Assembly (NCBI GenBank): GCA_946122785.1
Contig: CAMGYJ010000006.1
Span: 38,274,066-38,338,065, forward strand
Source of the DNA: Linum tenue
Taxonomy: Eukaryota; Streptophyta; Magnoliopsida; Malpighiales; Linaceae
Direction of reading: 5' to 3'
Length of the DNA stretch: 64,000 nt
The notes under the pieces are model-generated. The model was not told the DNA's origin. It ran no database searches and was given only the letters and a program-made list of their open reading frames with translations. Every line of letters starts with the position of its first letter. Position 1 is the first letter of the stretch. The position numbers and the translations under genes were made by a program. Below, piece by piece: positions 30,514-41,089 of the stretch.

Positions 30514-30796
30514 TGATAGGGTATCATAGTAATTAAGGGATTAATATCATGGCTAATGACATGAAGAAGGAAAGAAGACAAGAGGAAAAAGACAAGGCTG
30601 GGAGACAAGAGACAAGGTCAGGCACCTGACATCAGCAAGGACAAGGGGCAGGGGGACACCCTCTGCCAAAAGGACTATGAACAGTGTCAGAGAGTCTGAG
30701 GCGCCCGACCAGAGCATTTATGGCTTGGCAGGCGCCCAGACCACTACCTAACCCTCAATTGTGTATAAATAGGAGTTCTCTCCTCATAAATAAGAA
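30514..30796 (+). repeat. Truncated 3' LTR of the Tat element
   Basis: Matches the first 283 bp of the 5' LTR with two differences (c/t near 30598 and a/c near 30632), including the TATA box (30764-30771). It breaks off at ctcataaataagaa and joins MULE-flank sequence. The missing part is the R/U5 side. Confidence 0.92.
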
Positions 30797-31100
30797 TTTT
30801 AAATTTTATTTATTATTATTATTTTAATTAACACGTCACTATTTTAACGGTCAACTATGAGTGTTGACCGCCACATATGATGAAAATAATGGAGATTAAT
30901 GGAGAGTGATTAAACTTAAACTGTTAAACTAATCTTAGTAACCATGAATGAAATAAAATAATTTTAGTGACAACCGTGAAATTATTCAATAATTCTAGTG
31001 ACTAATAATTTATCCATTGTATTTTATTTAAATATGAATATAAACTATAAATAAATTATTTTCAAATATATTTTATATATATTTAAATTATATATATTTT
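30795..31100. repeat. Right copy of the duplicated MULE-arm/flank segment
   Basis: Second copy of 19501-19811. It differs by three substitutions and loss of 5 bp (acttg). At 31100 it passes straight into attaaattgg with no LTR, so it looks like the site as it was before the Tat insertion. Confidence 0.9.
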
Positions 31101-31544
31101 ATTAAATTGGAATCAACCAACACCAAACAATTACATCACTAATCCAACCATACCACTTCTAAACCAACACATCGGTATAAACCAATTTCACTACAGATTC
31201 CATCACACGTGCTCGGCGCAAAAAAAAAAAAAAAAAGAAAGAAAGGAAAAAGAAAAGAATCTGAGATAATAACACGCAGGAGAAGAGAGAATTCGGGGTC
31301 CATTACCGTTAATTGCAGTAAAACAGAGGACCATATCGTAAACGTTTATCGACCACCGGCCAATCGTTCCATTTTAGTGGTCAGATTCGTCACTACTGAA
31401 CAAAGGGGGGGAAAAACGCAACTCTTGCGTCTTCGTCCGTCGTTTGTGTATTTTTAGATTCCAGTGACGGCGAAAGGAGGCCGTTCTTCCCCCTTCACTT
31501 CTTCCTCTGCTCTGTTGGTTGCAATTGTTGCTCTGATTCTTGAG
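31101..31544 (+). promoter_or_regulatory. Upstream region and 5' leader of the LAG1/LOH gene
   Basis: About 445 bp between the duplicated MULE flank and the start codon. A G-box core CACGTG is at 31206-31211, followed by an A-rich tract (31220-31255). No clear TATA box is seen. The 3' LTR promoter of the Tat element lies about 775 bp upstream of the ATG and points towards the gene. Confidence 0.45.
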
Positions 31545-34500
31545 ATGGGGTTCGCGGAGCTTCTGAGTTCAATTGACTGGGAACATGAATCGTATCCAGC
31601 TTACGAAGACTATATGGTTCTTCCATTTTTTGCTTTCTTCTTCCCCACTGTCCGGTTCTTCTTAGACAGATTCGTATTTGAGGTACGCTTGCTTCTGGGT
31701 TTCCCTTCGTACTTCTGCTGCATGTCTTGCTATCTCCCGCTTCTTTTAGGTTCCAGCTGACTTAGAAACTTTGTTGAACCTTCTGCTTGGTGCATTGAGA
31801 CATTCTCTTTTGGCATTATAAGTTTGTTTGCTTCTGATTGCTAGGGCAAAGGGTTGTGTGTTGAGGTCCGTGAATTCTGCGTGTAGTTTTTGTTTACCGG
31901 GTCGTTGACATTTTTGCCTATGTTTCCTGCTGAACTTAGGTAGCTAGATTCGTTGAAATGGTGTGAATCTAGAGAACAATGACGGGAATTTAAGTTGATC
32001 CGAATATATCCACTTAGTAGTGCTAATAGCTTCCATTAAGAAATTATTAGATTTCAGAATAGAGAAGTGAAGTCTTGAGGCACACCAGGAAATACTTCAA
32101 TTGGATGTTGCAGTATATTCCAGAAGCTTAGTGGCTAACTTTTCGGATGCACGCCTTATTAGCTTCAGTTAAGGCTAATAATGTATTCTGAAAATTTTCT
32201 CCGAGATTATCAAACTTTAAGGCCATTGTGCATCTCCAGTATGCTTGTTTTCCCATTGGGCTATAGTACCCCCCATTCAGGATCTGGGTTCGGTTGGCTT
32301 TTGTTACAAGAAAACAGTGATTAGTCTGTTGCTGCCAGCATTTACACAAGTGTTTATGCTTTTGAGTATCAGACTAGCATGTTATGGTAAAGATTCTTTT
32401 GAATCTTGATTCCTGGCTCATTCAGTTGAGGTTTTCAGAAGTTGCGGGTAGCAATAGATTCATCTTCTTTTACATCTTTCCTCTTTTTGAACTTCTCTCT
32501 GTTGTTATAGACTTGTTTATCATGATTGTGGTAACATAGGCAAGGTAACTACGATTTGAATTTTGATTAATGTGTATGGGTTCCTATCATCGAAAGAGGT
32601 ATTGTTTCGCATCTACAGTGAAAACATGATATATGCAGTATGACCACAAATAGCTGTATGTAGAATATAAGTGTTCCGTTTCTCATGTGGGTTGTTTCAT
32701 TCCTGTTTGTTTGTCGTACTATTTTCCAGGTCATATTATTCCGTGGGTACGTTGAAACATGACCTACATTTTGCTGTTATAGCTTAGCTTTCCTATTTGG
32801 CATGCACTATCTTCAGTACACGTGACATTAACTTTTATGTTCTTGCTGGGAAGTAATTGCCATATGTTCTAGGTTGTCAAAATCCTAGTGAAGTGCTGAA
32901 CCCGCTGTGAATATTTTCATGTGTGAATAAGGAGCGATTTTCCATTTTCTTATTATTTTTGAACCATCGTTGCACAAAGTGACAAGAACGTCTTTTCCTT
33001 TCCCAATGAATTGAGCAACTTAATTTATAGAATGGTCACTGGTTATACTTCATGGCTTGCAACTTCCGTTAGAACACTATCAGCAAAGGAACATGGAAAA
33101 GGGTTGCTGTTGTTTTCTGCTGTTGTTCTAATACTACTATTCTCTCACAAGTGTTGTATATTAGTTAACCTTCTGTCTCTCTTCTTTCTCTTAGCTCACT
33201 CATGTTTTTTGCTGGGTGAGTCTGAAGTTAATGTCCATGTTGCAGAAAGTGGGGAGAAGATTGATTTTTGGAAAGGGATACCAGATTGTGGAGGATGATG
33301 CCGCAGACAGAAAGAAGAAGATAGGAAAATTCAAAGAATCAGCATGGAAATGTATCTACTTCCTTTCCGCTGAGATTTTAGCTTTATCTGTCACGTATAA
33401 TGAGCCTTGGTTTACAAACACAAAAAACTTTTGGGTGGGGCCAGGAAATCAAGTCTGGCCAGATCAACAAATGAAGTAAGAATTTGGAAGGACGTCAGAG
33501 CACTATAGCTTTTATTGGTTCTTATTTAGCAGTTCGCCATAGCTCTGATTAGATTTATCAAAGTACCATAACTGAACAAAAACTATTCTGTGGAATTTCA
33601 GGTTAAAGTTGAAAGGCTTATACATGTACTCTGCTGGGTTTTATACATACTCAATATTTGCTCTCATATTTTGGGAGACAAGGCGTTCTGACTTCGGAGT
33701 CTCCATGAGCCATCATGTTGCTACTGTCATTCTCATTGTTCTGTCCTACATATTTAGGTAACTAAAGGCAGAGTTGTTTTCATATATTCAGATCATTTCG
33801 TCATTGTGTTGCAATTTTGTGAAGGTTCTTTTGACCGTATCAGTACAGCTTCACATATTGCAGTGTAGGCTATGAAACACATATGTATGTATCAGATGTT
33901 AGTGATTGATGGCAATTTTAATAATTGTATTTGTTCCTTTGCTTGCAGATTTGGTCGTGTGGGTTCAGTTGTCTTAGCTCTTCATGACGCTAGTGATGTA
34001 TTTCTGGAGGTGGGAAAAATGTCCAAATATAGTGGTGCTGAAGGCATAGCAAGCTTTGCATTTATTCTTTTCGTATTATCGTGGATCTTGCTCCGGCTCA
34101 TTTACTATCCATTTTGGGTCCTCTGGAGTACAAGGTTTGTACGATTCGATGCTTAAGTAATATATTATCGTAGGGTCTTGATATTTGTAGTTGTTGTCCA
34201 CGGGCCAGTGTTGCTAACATAAAATTTTATGTTTGGTGATGCTATTCTGAGTACTGGTTTGGAAGTTACTATTTATCATATATCTTATACAGCCTTTGTA
34301 TAAACTTACTATCAGGGAGAGACATTAGAAGGGCTTGACATTTCATTTTTATTTTTGAGGAGATTAATGAAGGCTTAGGCTTAACTTGTAGCACAGACAT
34401 GCCATACACTAGCTAAACGAGTATGTTCTCAGCTTCTATACTGGTAAGGTTGTCATGTGGAGAACTCAGGGACTGTTCGGAATGAGTTTGTGGTGGAGTC

Positions 34501-35566
34501 GTATAGATGATCTGTCCAACTAAATCAAGCAAAATACTAGCTCAAGCGCATGTCATGTTCATTGACTCCTAGCAAATCAAGTTTAAGTCGACCTCAAGCT
34601 TGGTGGTTGATGACTGAAGTACAACAAACTGAGTAATACTGTAAGCTAAGGTTGTTATCTATCAACTGATGATGAGTCCAGCTTCACCAAAGAACAGTAG
34701 CTGATACTTTTCTTTGTGTTTAAGACCTTGAGTTAGAGTATTCCATCCCTCTCCAAGATATGGCGAGAATACATTGCTCCTATTCCAAGATTGCGCTTTC
34801 GACCCAGCGTGGCTCATCTTCTCTTTCTTGGTGGTGTTCTGGTTGTCTTGATGATATTCTGTTTAGTTTGCCAGTTGTTTTCTCCCTAGTGATCTTGCTT
34901 TCTTAACTCAATTGCAGCTATGAAGTTGTCTTGACGTTGGACAAGAAGAGGCATGACTGGGAGGGTCCGATCTATTATTACGTGTTTAATTCTCTTCTAT
35001 ACTGCTTGCTTGTGCTTCACATATATTGGTGGGTGTTGATCTATCGGATGCTGGTCAAGCAAATCCAAGCAAGGGGACAGCTAAGTGATGATGTTCGATC
35101 AGGTAGGCTAAACACATCAATAATACACATATGTGGCAGTTTAGAGAATACTGAAGAATTGTCTTGTTGTGTGCTTGCTTGTATTTGTGTACTGGGTTCA
35201 GTACGTAGGTTTGAATTGGTTCTCTTTAATATAGAAAAGCCCATACTATGTGACTGGGAACAACGATGTTGAGTATAGTGTGCATAAGCAGTACTTCATT
35301 TCAAACTCTACCCTGAGCAAAAAAGATGTTTAGAATCTCATCTCTTTCAAATATATTGTTTATAGATCTCTGCAGTACATCTGAATTTAGATTGATACAC
35401 TTAAACGAACATTTCTAGTTGAAGCCAGTCATTTCAAGTTATGCCTTGCAACCAGTAGGATACTGCTATCAGTTACTTCAGCTAGCTTTAGATGCAACGT
35501 TAGCACTAAAATGAACTTCCCATGTATTTCCGTTCTGCAGATTCAGAAGGTGAACATGAAGATTGA
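31545..35566 (+). CDS. LAG1: Ceramide synthase, LAG1/LOH family, six exons, 306 residues
   Basis: Sphingoid-base N-acyltransferase of the endoplasmic reticulum that joins a fatty acyl-CoA to a long-chain base to make ceramide. Exons are 31545-31682, 33246-33475, 33602-33757, 33949-34134, 34918-35102 and 35541-35566. All introns are GT-AG and the frame holds for 307 codons including TGA at 35564-35566. An N-terminal hydrophobic segment ([14 protein letters not shown]) comes first. The TLC/Lag1p core follows: [39 protein letters not shown] with the HH pair, [17 protein letters not shown] with the conserved acidic residues, then [17 protein letters not shown] and a last membrane segment. The tail ends SEGEHED. 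This fits the plant LOH1/LOH3 type (also named ASC1-like), not the LOH2 type, as I recall them. Length is normal for the family. Intron 1 is unusually long (about 1.56 kb). The gene looks fully intact. Confidence 0.95.
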
Positions 35567-36718
35567 CTGAAGGTACTCTTAGATCTCAGAACCACAAAAT
35601 GGTCAACTTCTCTCTTTATAAGTTCCTTACAACGACTTGAAAATACCTCTTAGAAACATGATTATTTAGGCAATTGGTCAGGTTCCCATGTTGCTTAGAA
35701 TGTGACTGTTCCTGAGGTTGTCAAACCCATTCCTTGCCTTCCAACATATTGGCAGGTGAACGATTTGGGGGGGTTTTCATGTAATGAAATGTGATTCGAG
35801 GAGATACCCTTCACAATTAGAAGGGATTGTATATGGGTGTTAATGCAGATTGCTGAAGCAGATGAATACTAGCAATAGAAGAGTAGTGGAGATTGCTGAA
35901 GCAGATGAAACAGATGGACACTAGCAATAGAGGAGTAGTGGAGAAATCCATTCTCCGGTAGCTCTGACGATCAATGATTTGTTGTATGGAAGGTTTTTCG
36001 TTTTCATTTTAGTATTTTTCCTGTGTAGGATTGACTACTAAGATACTACATTTGTAGAATCAGATCCCCGTGGCCAATTTGTGGACGAGCTTATTCTTTA
36101 GCATTTATCTTCCTTTTCTTTTCTCCCCAATTATGTGTCCTCTTATCATAAGTTCAGAAACCAGAGCATCCAGTTCTTGGAACTCACATATCATGACAAA
36201 TTCGAGGGTTTTGGTTATGAACTGGTGATGATGATGTTGACGAGTCGGTGTTATTGTACGTCTGCAACATTTCGGCTGCATAATGTAACACTATGAAATG
36301 AAATGGAGTTCAACGAATAACGAGTTGGGAAACAGTAATATCTGCAAGTCCGGCAATTACTAGATCCAAGATGGTCTTCTTTCGCTAGTGCTCAACACTT
36401 AGCAGCTCTATGAGATCATGTGATTTTCCTTCACTGATGTTATTTTTTCTCTGTAAAGTAATTTGGATGAAATGTGATCATGTGACATCTTTAATGCAGA
36501 ATGTCGAGGTTTGTTTACCATTTATGCTGACAAACTTATAATATAGTTTTGTTTTCAATGGCTATCTTAATATAGATTAATGATTTTACTTTTAGGCTTT
36601 AGCCAGTATACCATAATTTTAAGGCAAAATATATCCCCTACCACTTAAGTGCAGTAACCACTTAAGTCCCATATAAGAGAGGTTTTAAGGGAGAAGAATA
36701 AAAAGAGAAGGGGGATAT
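35567..36718 (+). other. LAG1 3' leader and intergenic DNA, with a small tandem duplication
   Basis: No further gene. A near-duplicate unit starting gattgctgaagcagatgaa occurs at 35848 and 35891; the second copy carries about 9 extra bases, and both end agtagtggag. The poly(A) site could not be fixed. Confidence 0.5.
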
Positions 36719-36726
36719 GGTTAACG

Positions 36727-37361
36727 TAGACCTGGCAATCGGGTCGGGTCGGGTTGGGTAATTTCGGGTTGGGAATCTCGGGTTACGGGTCTTCATGGGT
36801 CGGGTCATGATAGGTTTGCTGATTTCGGATCAAATATTGACCCAACCCATCGGGTTTCGGGTCGGGTTTCGGGTCATTTTGGGTCATGAGGGTTCTCAGA
36901 AACAATATCAAACAGGTTTCATAAATTTTAAAGAACACAAATTTTTACGTATGTGCGATAATAGTTTGCCTAGTACATTAACAAATGCTCAACTCCTTCC
37001 ATGCTAATGAAAAGAAATACAAATTGCACAAATTGTCAAAAAACAATGACAAAAGTAATACTACTACAATAAACAAATGATGTTTGATTATCTTAACAAT
37101 CCAAACTTGTCTTTCAAATGCTAATAAATTTTCTTTAACATCTCACCAAAGTATAAGTGATTTTATCATTTTGAGAGTGACATATGCAATGAAACGGGTC
37201 TAGCGGGTCGACCCACAAATCAACCCAACTCGATCCAAAAACTACGGGTTAATCGGGTTCGGGTCATTTGGGTTTCGGGTTATAAAAACCTCAACCCATT
37301 CTCTATTTTTCGGGCGGGTTCGAGTCGAGTCAACGGGTCGGGTCCTCATTTGCGAGGTCTA
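36727..37361. mobile_element. Non-autonomous hAT element
   Basis: 635 bp, begins TAGACCTGGCAATCGGG and ends …TTGCGAGGTCTA (11 of 12 terminal bases inverted). It is flanked by the 8-bp duplication GGTTAACG (36719-36726 and 37362-37369). Subterminal gggtcgggt words resemble the element at 17511-18199, but the ends differ, so it is a related family. Confidence 0.88.
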
Positions 37362-37463
37362 GGTTAACGTTAATGATGGGTTGGAGAAGAAGTTGGACAG
37401 GTAAAAGGAGATAAAAGGATGGAGGCGAGTTTTAGCTTTTAATTGAAATAAAATGTAGGAAGT

Positions 37464-39034
37464 TTTTTTTTTTTGACAAAAGATAATCATATATTGATTC
37501 AAAATAATAGACAGTTACATCCTGGAACTTAGCCAGGCCCGAAAATCAAAAGAACGACTCATAGTCGGATCCAAAGAAAGGGCTTTACGAGCCACCAAAT
37601 GGGCTACCCTATTACGACGCCGACCTACAAATCGAACACTAAACCCCGAATGGCTGTTAAAATATTGCACAAGCTCTTCCAGCACAGCACCAACTCGGTT
37701 ATCCCCGGTATCAGCCTGATTGAGTTTATCGATAATAACCTTGGCATCCCCTTCAAACTCCACCACCCCAGGGTCATCCATGGCCGGAATCTGGACACCT
37801 CTCACCAACCAAACATCCCCCGATGGAGTAAAGAGAACCACACCCCCCCCCCCCCCCGCGCCGAATGCGAACCCCTCCTAACTGCCCCATCCCACATACA
37901 AACTACACTGTCCTCCCCAGAAAGGCCCAACTGTTGCGTCCTTGGCACCTCCGCCCTAGGGGTAACCTCCCATGGAACACAGTCCACTGGCAGGCGAACC
38001 CACTCCTCATACTGCTGATAGAACTGGCGCATCAAGGCCGGGAACCCAAACTGCTTGCCTTCAAAGACAGCCCAGTTCCGCGACCTCCAAATCCGCCAAA
38101 GGACAGCAACGACGGCCATAAAAAGTGTAGGCTGATGAATCAAGGCCAGAAGTCGTTTGAGGAACAACGGGAAGGTATGACGAGGGAGCCCCTCCCCCAG
38201 ATAGGCGAGGCCGGAGTAATCCCAGATGGCCCTAGCCACCGGACAAGATAAGAACAAATGCTCCATCGTTTCTGTGCTGGCCCAACACACCGGGCATCTA
38301 GGCATCACCGGAACCTGCTTCTCAATAAGGGCTTCCGTAGTAGGCAAGATACGATTAAAAATTTGCCAGACAAAGACTTTCAGTTTCGGGGGGATATTAG
38401 CCTCCCATAACCGAATCCAGGATTGCCTGTCCATCCAGCCTACCATTGACCGCCAACCACCTCCCCTCCGATCTATACTCACAGCTAACTGATAGGCCGA
38501 CTTGCCCGTGAAGATCCCATCCTTCGTACCATGCCAGATGATCTTATCAGGGACATTTTGTCTCGGAAGGGGAATAACCTGAATGGCCTTACAGGTTGGA
38601 GGATCAAACCATTGTGCCAGCTTACTAACATCCCAACCCCCCCCCTCCCGGACACATAACTTCCGCGACAACCGGATCCCCCCTCCCTGGCAAGATTTGC
38701 GGATTATAACATGGGGGATCAGCCTGCAGCCCTGGGATCCAATTCAAATTAAGTAAGGACGCAGTTTGACCATCCCCTATTTGCCACCGTAACCCCTTTT
38801 CCAGAAGTTGCCGGCCATAGAAGATACTCTGCCACCCCCACGATGGCCGGGATCGAGCCGAAGCAGCAAGAAAGGTCCCATTGGGAAAGTACTTACCTTT
38901 ATAAACCTGGGCCAATAGGGATTGAGGCTCCATCAGGATACGCCACCCAATCTTAGCAAGTAATGCTTGATTGAATTGCTCAAAGCGGCGGAACCCCATC
39001 CCCCATCATGCTTACTTCGGCATAGATTCCTCCA
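37464..39034 (-). mobile_element. 5'-truncated L1-type LINE insertion
   Basis: The insertion is flanked by a perfect 20-bp target duplication TGAAATAAAATGTAGGAAGT (37444-37463 and 39035-39054). The poly(A) tail shows as a T run at 37464-37474 on the plus strand, as expected for a minus-strand LINE. Only the 3' third is present: the end of RT, the zinc-binding region and RNase H. Confidence 0.95.
37515..38999 (-). pseudogene. LINE ORF2 C-terminal part: RT end, zf-RVT, RNase H
   Basis: Read from 38999 down, FEQFNQALLAKIGWRIL and YKGKYFPNGTFL are the conserved post-RT segment of plant L1 elements. Then comes a zinc-binding region with IPPKLKVFVWQIFNRILPT, CPVCWASTETMEHLFLSCP (about 38290-38235) and IWDYSGL. 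Near the end are FEGDAKVIIDKLNQ and a VRFVGRRRNRVAHLVARKAL stretch (RNase H). It is broken by frameshifts, one at a run of about 16 C/G bases near 37843-37858 that separates the zinc-binding and RNase H parts, and another near 38640. It closely resembles 46540-48108 on the other strand. No product is expected. Confidence 0.9.
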
Positions 39035-39199
39035 TGAAATAAAATGTAGGAAGTCCTTGGCGCATTTTTAGGATTTTTTTTTAGAAATACCACTCTAAAA
39101 CTAAATAATTTCAAAAACACTACTTATAGGAATAATTCCAATTATACCACAATTAAATACAAACCAAAGGGGGCCACAATTTAAACGCAGACCGCATTG

Positions 39200-39757
39200 C
39201 AGGGGCGGAGCCAGGATTTCGAGACCGGGTGGGCCGAATATAATTAAATATAAATAAAACTAAAATAATTATTTTAAAAGTACACAACGTTTTTTGAGAT
39301 AATGGTTCAAAATAGCATCTAAACTAAAAATTTTATTTATCTTTCATTTAATATAAATAACTACAAGAAACTCATCATTTTAGTTCCTTTAACAATCATA
39401 TCTTTGTCAATCCCTGAATCATATAGTTTCTATAAAGGAGAATGATTAGAATTTTAATTAGAAAAATCGACAAGTGAAAATTAAATAGAGGTTGACTTTT
39501 TCATATGAAGTTGGATTAAAGTAATAAAAGAATAAAAAAGGAGTGGCTAAAGCAAAATGTGAGGTAGTTGTGGATCGAATCTCTGTGCTTCTAAATAAAA
39601 ATCAAGCTTATCTACCAATAGACTACATCACTATTATATAACACAATATACAGCCGAGTTGTACTTATGCAAATTTTATCTGAATATCCTTAGGGTCCTA
39701 GGGGCCGAGACTAATCCCGGGTGGGCCCACCCTACACTCTATGTAGCTCCGCCCCTG
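39200..39757. mobile_element. Non-autonomous hAT element
   Basis: 558 bp, begins CAGGGGCGGAGCCAGG and ends …AGCTCCGCCCCTG, flanked by the 8-bp duplication CCGCATTG (39192-39199 and 39758-39765). AT-rich centre, no coding frame. The caggggcggagc terminus is a widespread plant hAT type. Confidence 0.92.
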
Positions 39758-39765
39758 CCGCATTG

Positions 39766-40125
39766 GGACATGGTTTGCGTTTCTTCTGTCCACTAGCCGC
39801 GTGTGGGCGTGGCGGTCAGACATACCGTCGGATCCCCTCACGATATGACGGGTGACCACCAGTCACTATGCAATCCGCGTGATCGTGGCTTTGATCCGTG
39901 TCCTCTTACAGAAACCGCGTCCGCTAGCCACGACTTCTGTTAAAAAATAAAAAACCGCCCCAACTCCCACGGTTTTTAATTTTCATTCCCGCCCAAACTG
40001 CCCCCTGGTTTGTGGCTGTATAAATCCCCCTCCCCTCTTCATTTTTTTCATACCAAAACAACCCTTTTCTCTCTTTCTCTCTCTAAGATTTTCTCTCAAC
40101 CCATCCCCTCCACCCAAAACATAAG
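39766..40125. other. Promoter-like stretch, no gene assigned
   Basis: GC-richer DNA with a TATA-like tataaat near 40018-40025 followed by pyrimidine-rich DNA (ctctctttctctctct, near 40073). It looks like a plant promoter, but what follows is LINE-like sequence. It could be the LINE's own 5' end or a host promoter hit by the LINE. Confidence 0.35.
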
Positions 40126-41089
40126 AAATTGTGGTCTGTTGAAATTGAAAAAAATAAATAAAAAATGAGAGGCGCTCTCACCTCTTTCCTCTGCTTTTGG
40201 TCGCTGCTCAAGAGATGGCTTTCCTAGGCCGCCGCGGCTTTCTTTGCCGCAAGTTGGAGAAATCAAACTGCAAAAGGCTGGTACCTTAAGCAGGATCGGG
40301 GACTGATCAATTCCCCACCCAAGATTGGGAACGATGGCCTCCCTAGAGTTGTCGCACTCCCCTCGCCGGAAAAGATTTTGCGAGGGGTGGAATGGCGCAG
40401 AGGTCGGCGCCACCACCAAAAGAAACGCTCGCGTCAGTCGGTTGAAATTGGAAGCCCTGAGGAAAGCCCTCTTAAGCGGCTGCGACCTCAACCAAAGAAG
40501 CAATGGAGGTTCTGGCTCCCCCACTCGTCGGAGATGGAAGGGGATGAATCTGTTCAAGCCCCGTTCGCGGGAGAAAATTTGCTGAAACCAGCAAATCGGT
40601 TGAACACCCTGCTCCAGCTGCAGGCCGAGATCGGTTGATGGCCGCCGGGGAGGGGATTTTCCCCATGAAATCAAGCTGGGGGTGTTCACAAATTGACCAA
40701 ACTCCCTTGGGAGGTGCTACCCACTGTGTGCTGCCGGGAAAGAAAAGGACGACAGTCCAAGAAGCGTCCTCCAGGCCCAGCACCGCCGCAGGGAAGAGAA
40801 TCGGTGGGTCGGCGGTCGCCGAGCTCTGGTATCAGCTGGTGTGGAGGCGGAATACCAGGGCGGTTAGGATTGAATCGTATCCAAAGACCCCTCTTCTGTT
40901 GAGCGGGATTCTCGGGACAAATATCCGTGAAAAAAATCACCGAATTATCTCGCGGCAAAGGTATCCGAATCCCAGTGAAACTCGAATTTCCAACAGACCC
41001 TGGGAATCACGATTCCACCTGGGAAACACAGGGTCTTTTCCCTATAAAACCCATATGCTGATGTCTAATCGGCTATCAAAAAGTGAGCG

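Larger units (their letters stand above)
19812..30796 (+). mobile_element. Ty3/gypsy Tat-lineage LTR retrotransposon, about 11 kb, young
   Basis: Order: 5' LTR (19812-20253), primer site starting tggcgcccaccgtgggg (20256), gag-protease, RT, RNase H, a second archaeal-type RNase H, integrase (to 25600), a tandem-repeat-rich 3' region, an antisense spliced gene (29175-26677), a polypurine tract (aaaaggggc) and a 3' LTR that starts at 30514 but breaks off at about 30796. The dual RNase H and the antisense gene are hallmarks I know from plant Tat elements. The shared LTR part (283 bp) shows only two differences, so insertion was recent. gag-pol is interrupted by one in-frame TAG at 22739-22741; no other stop occurs in the 1.9 kb before or 2.9 kb after it. 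Confidence 0.93.

Noticed and set aside
37843..37858. Run of about 16 C as a functional signal
   Set aside because: It falls in a decayed LINE at a frameshift and is better explained as homopolymer expansion or a sequencing/assembly length error.
40096..40689. 197-codon minus-strand open frame
   Set aside because: It overlaps the GC-rich leader of the plus-strand LINE; other frames are equally open and no motif is present.
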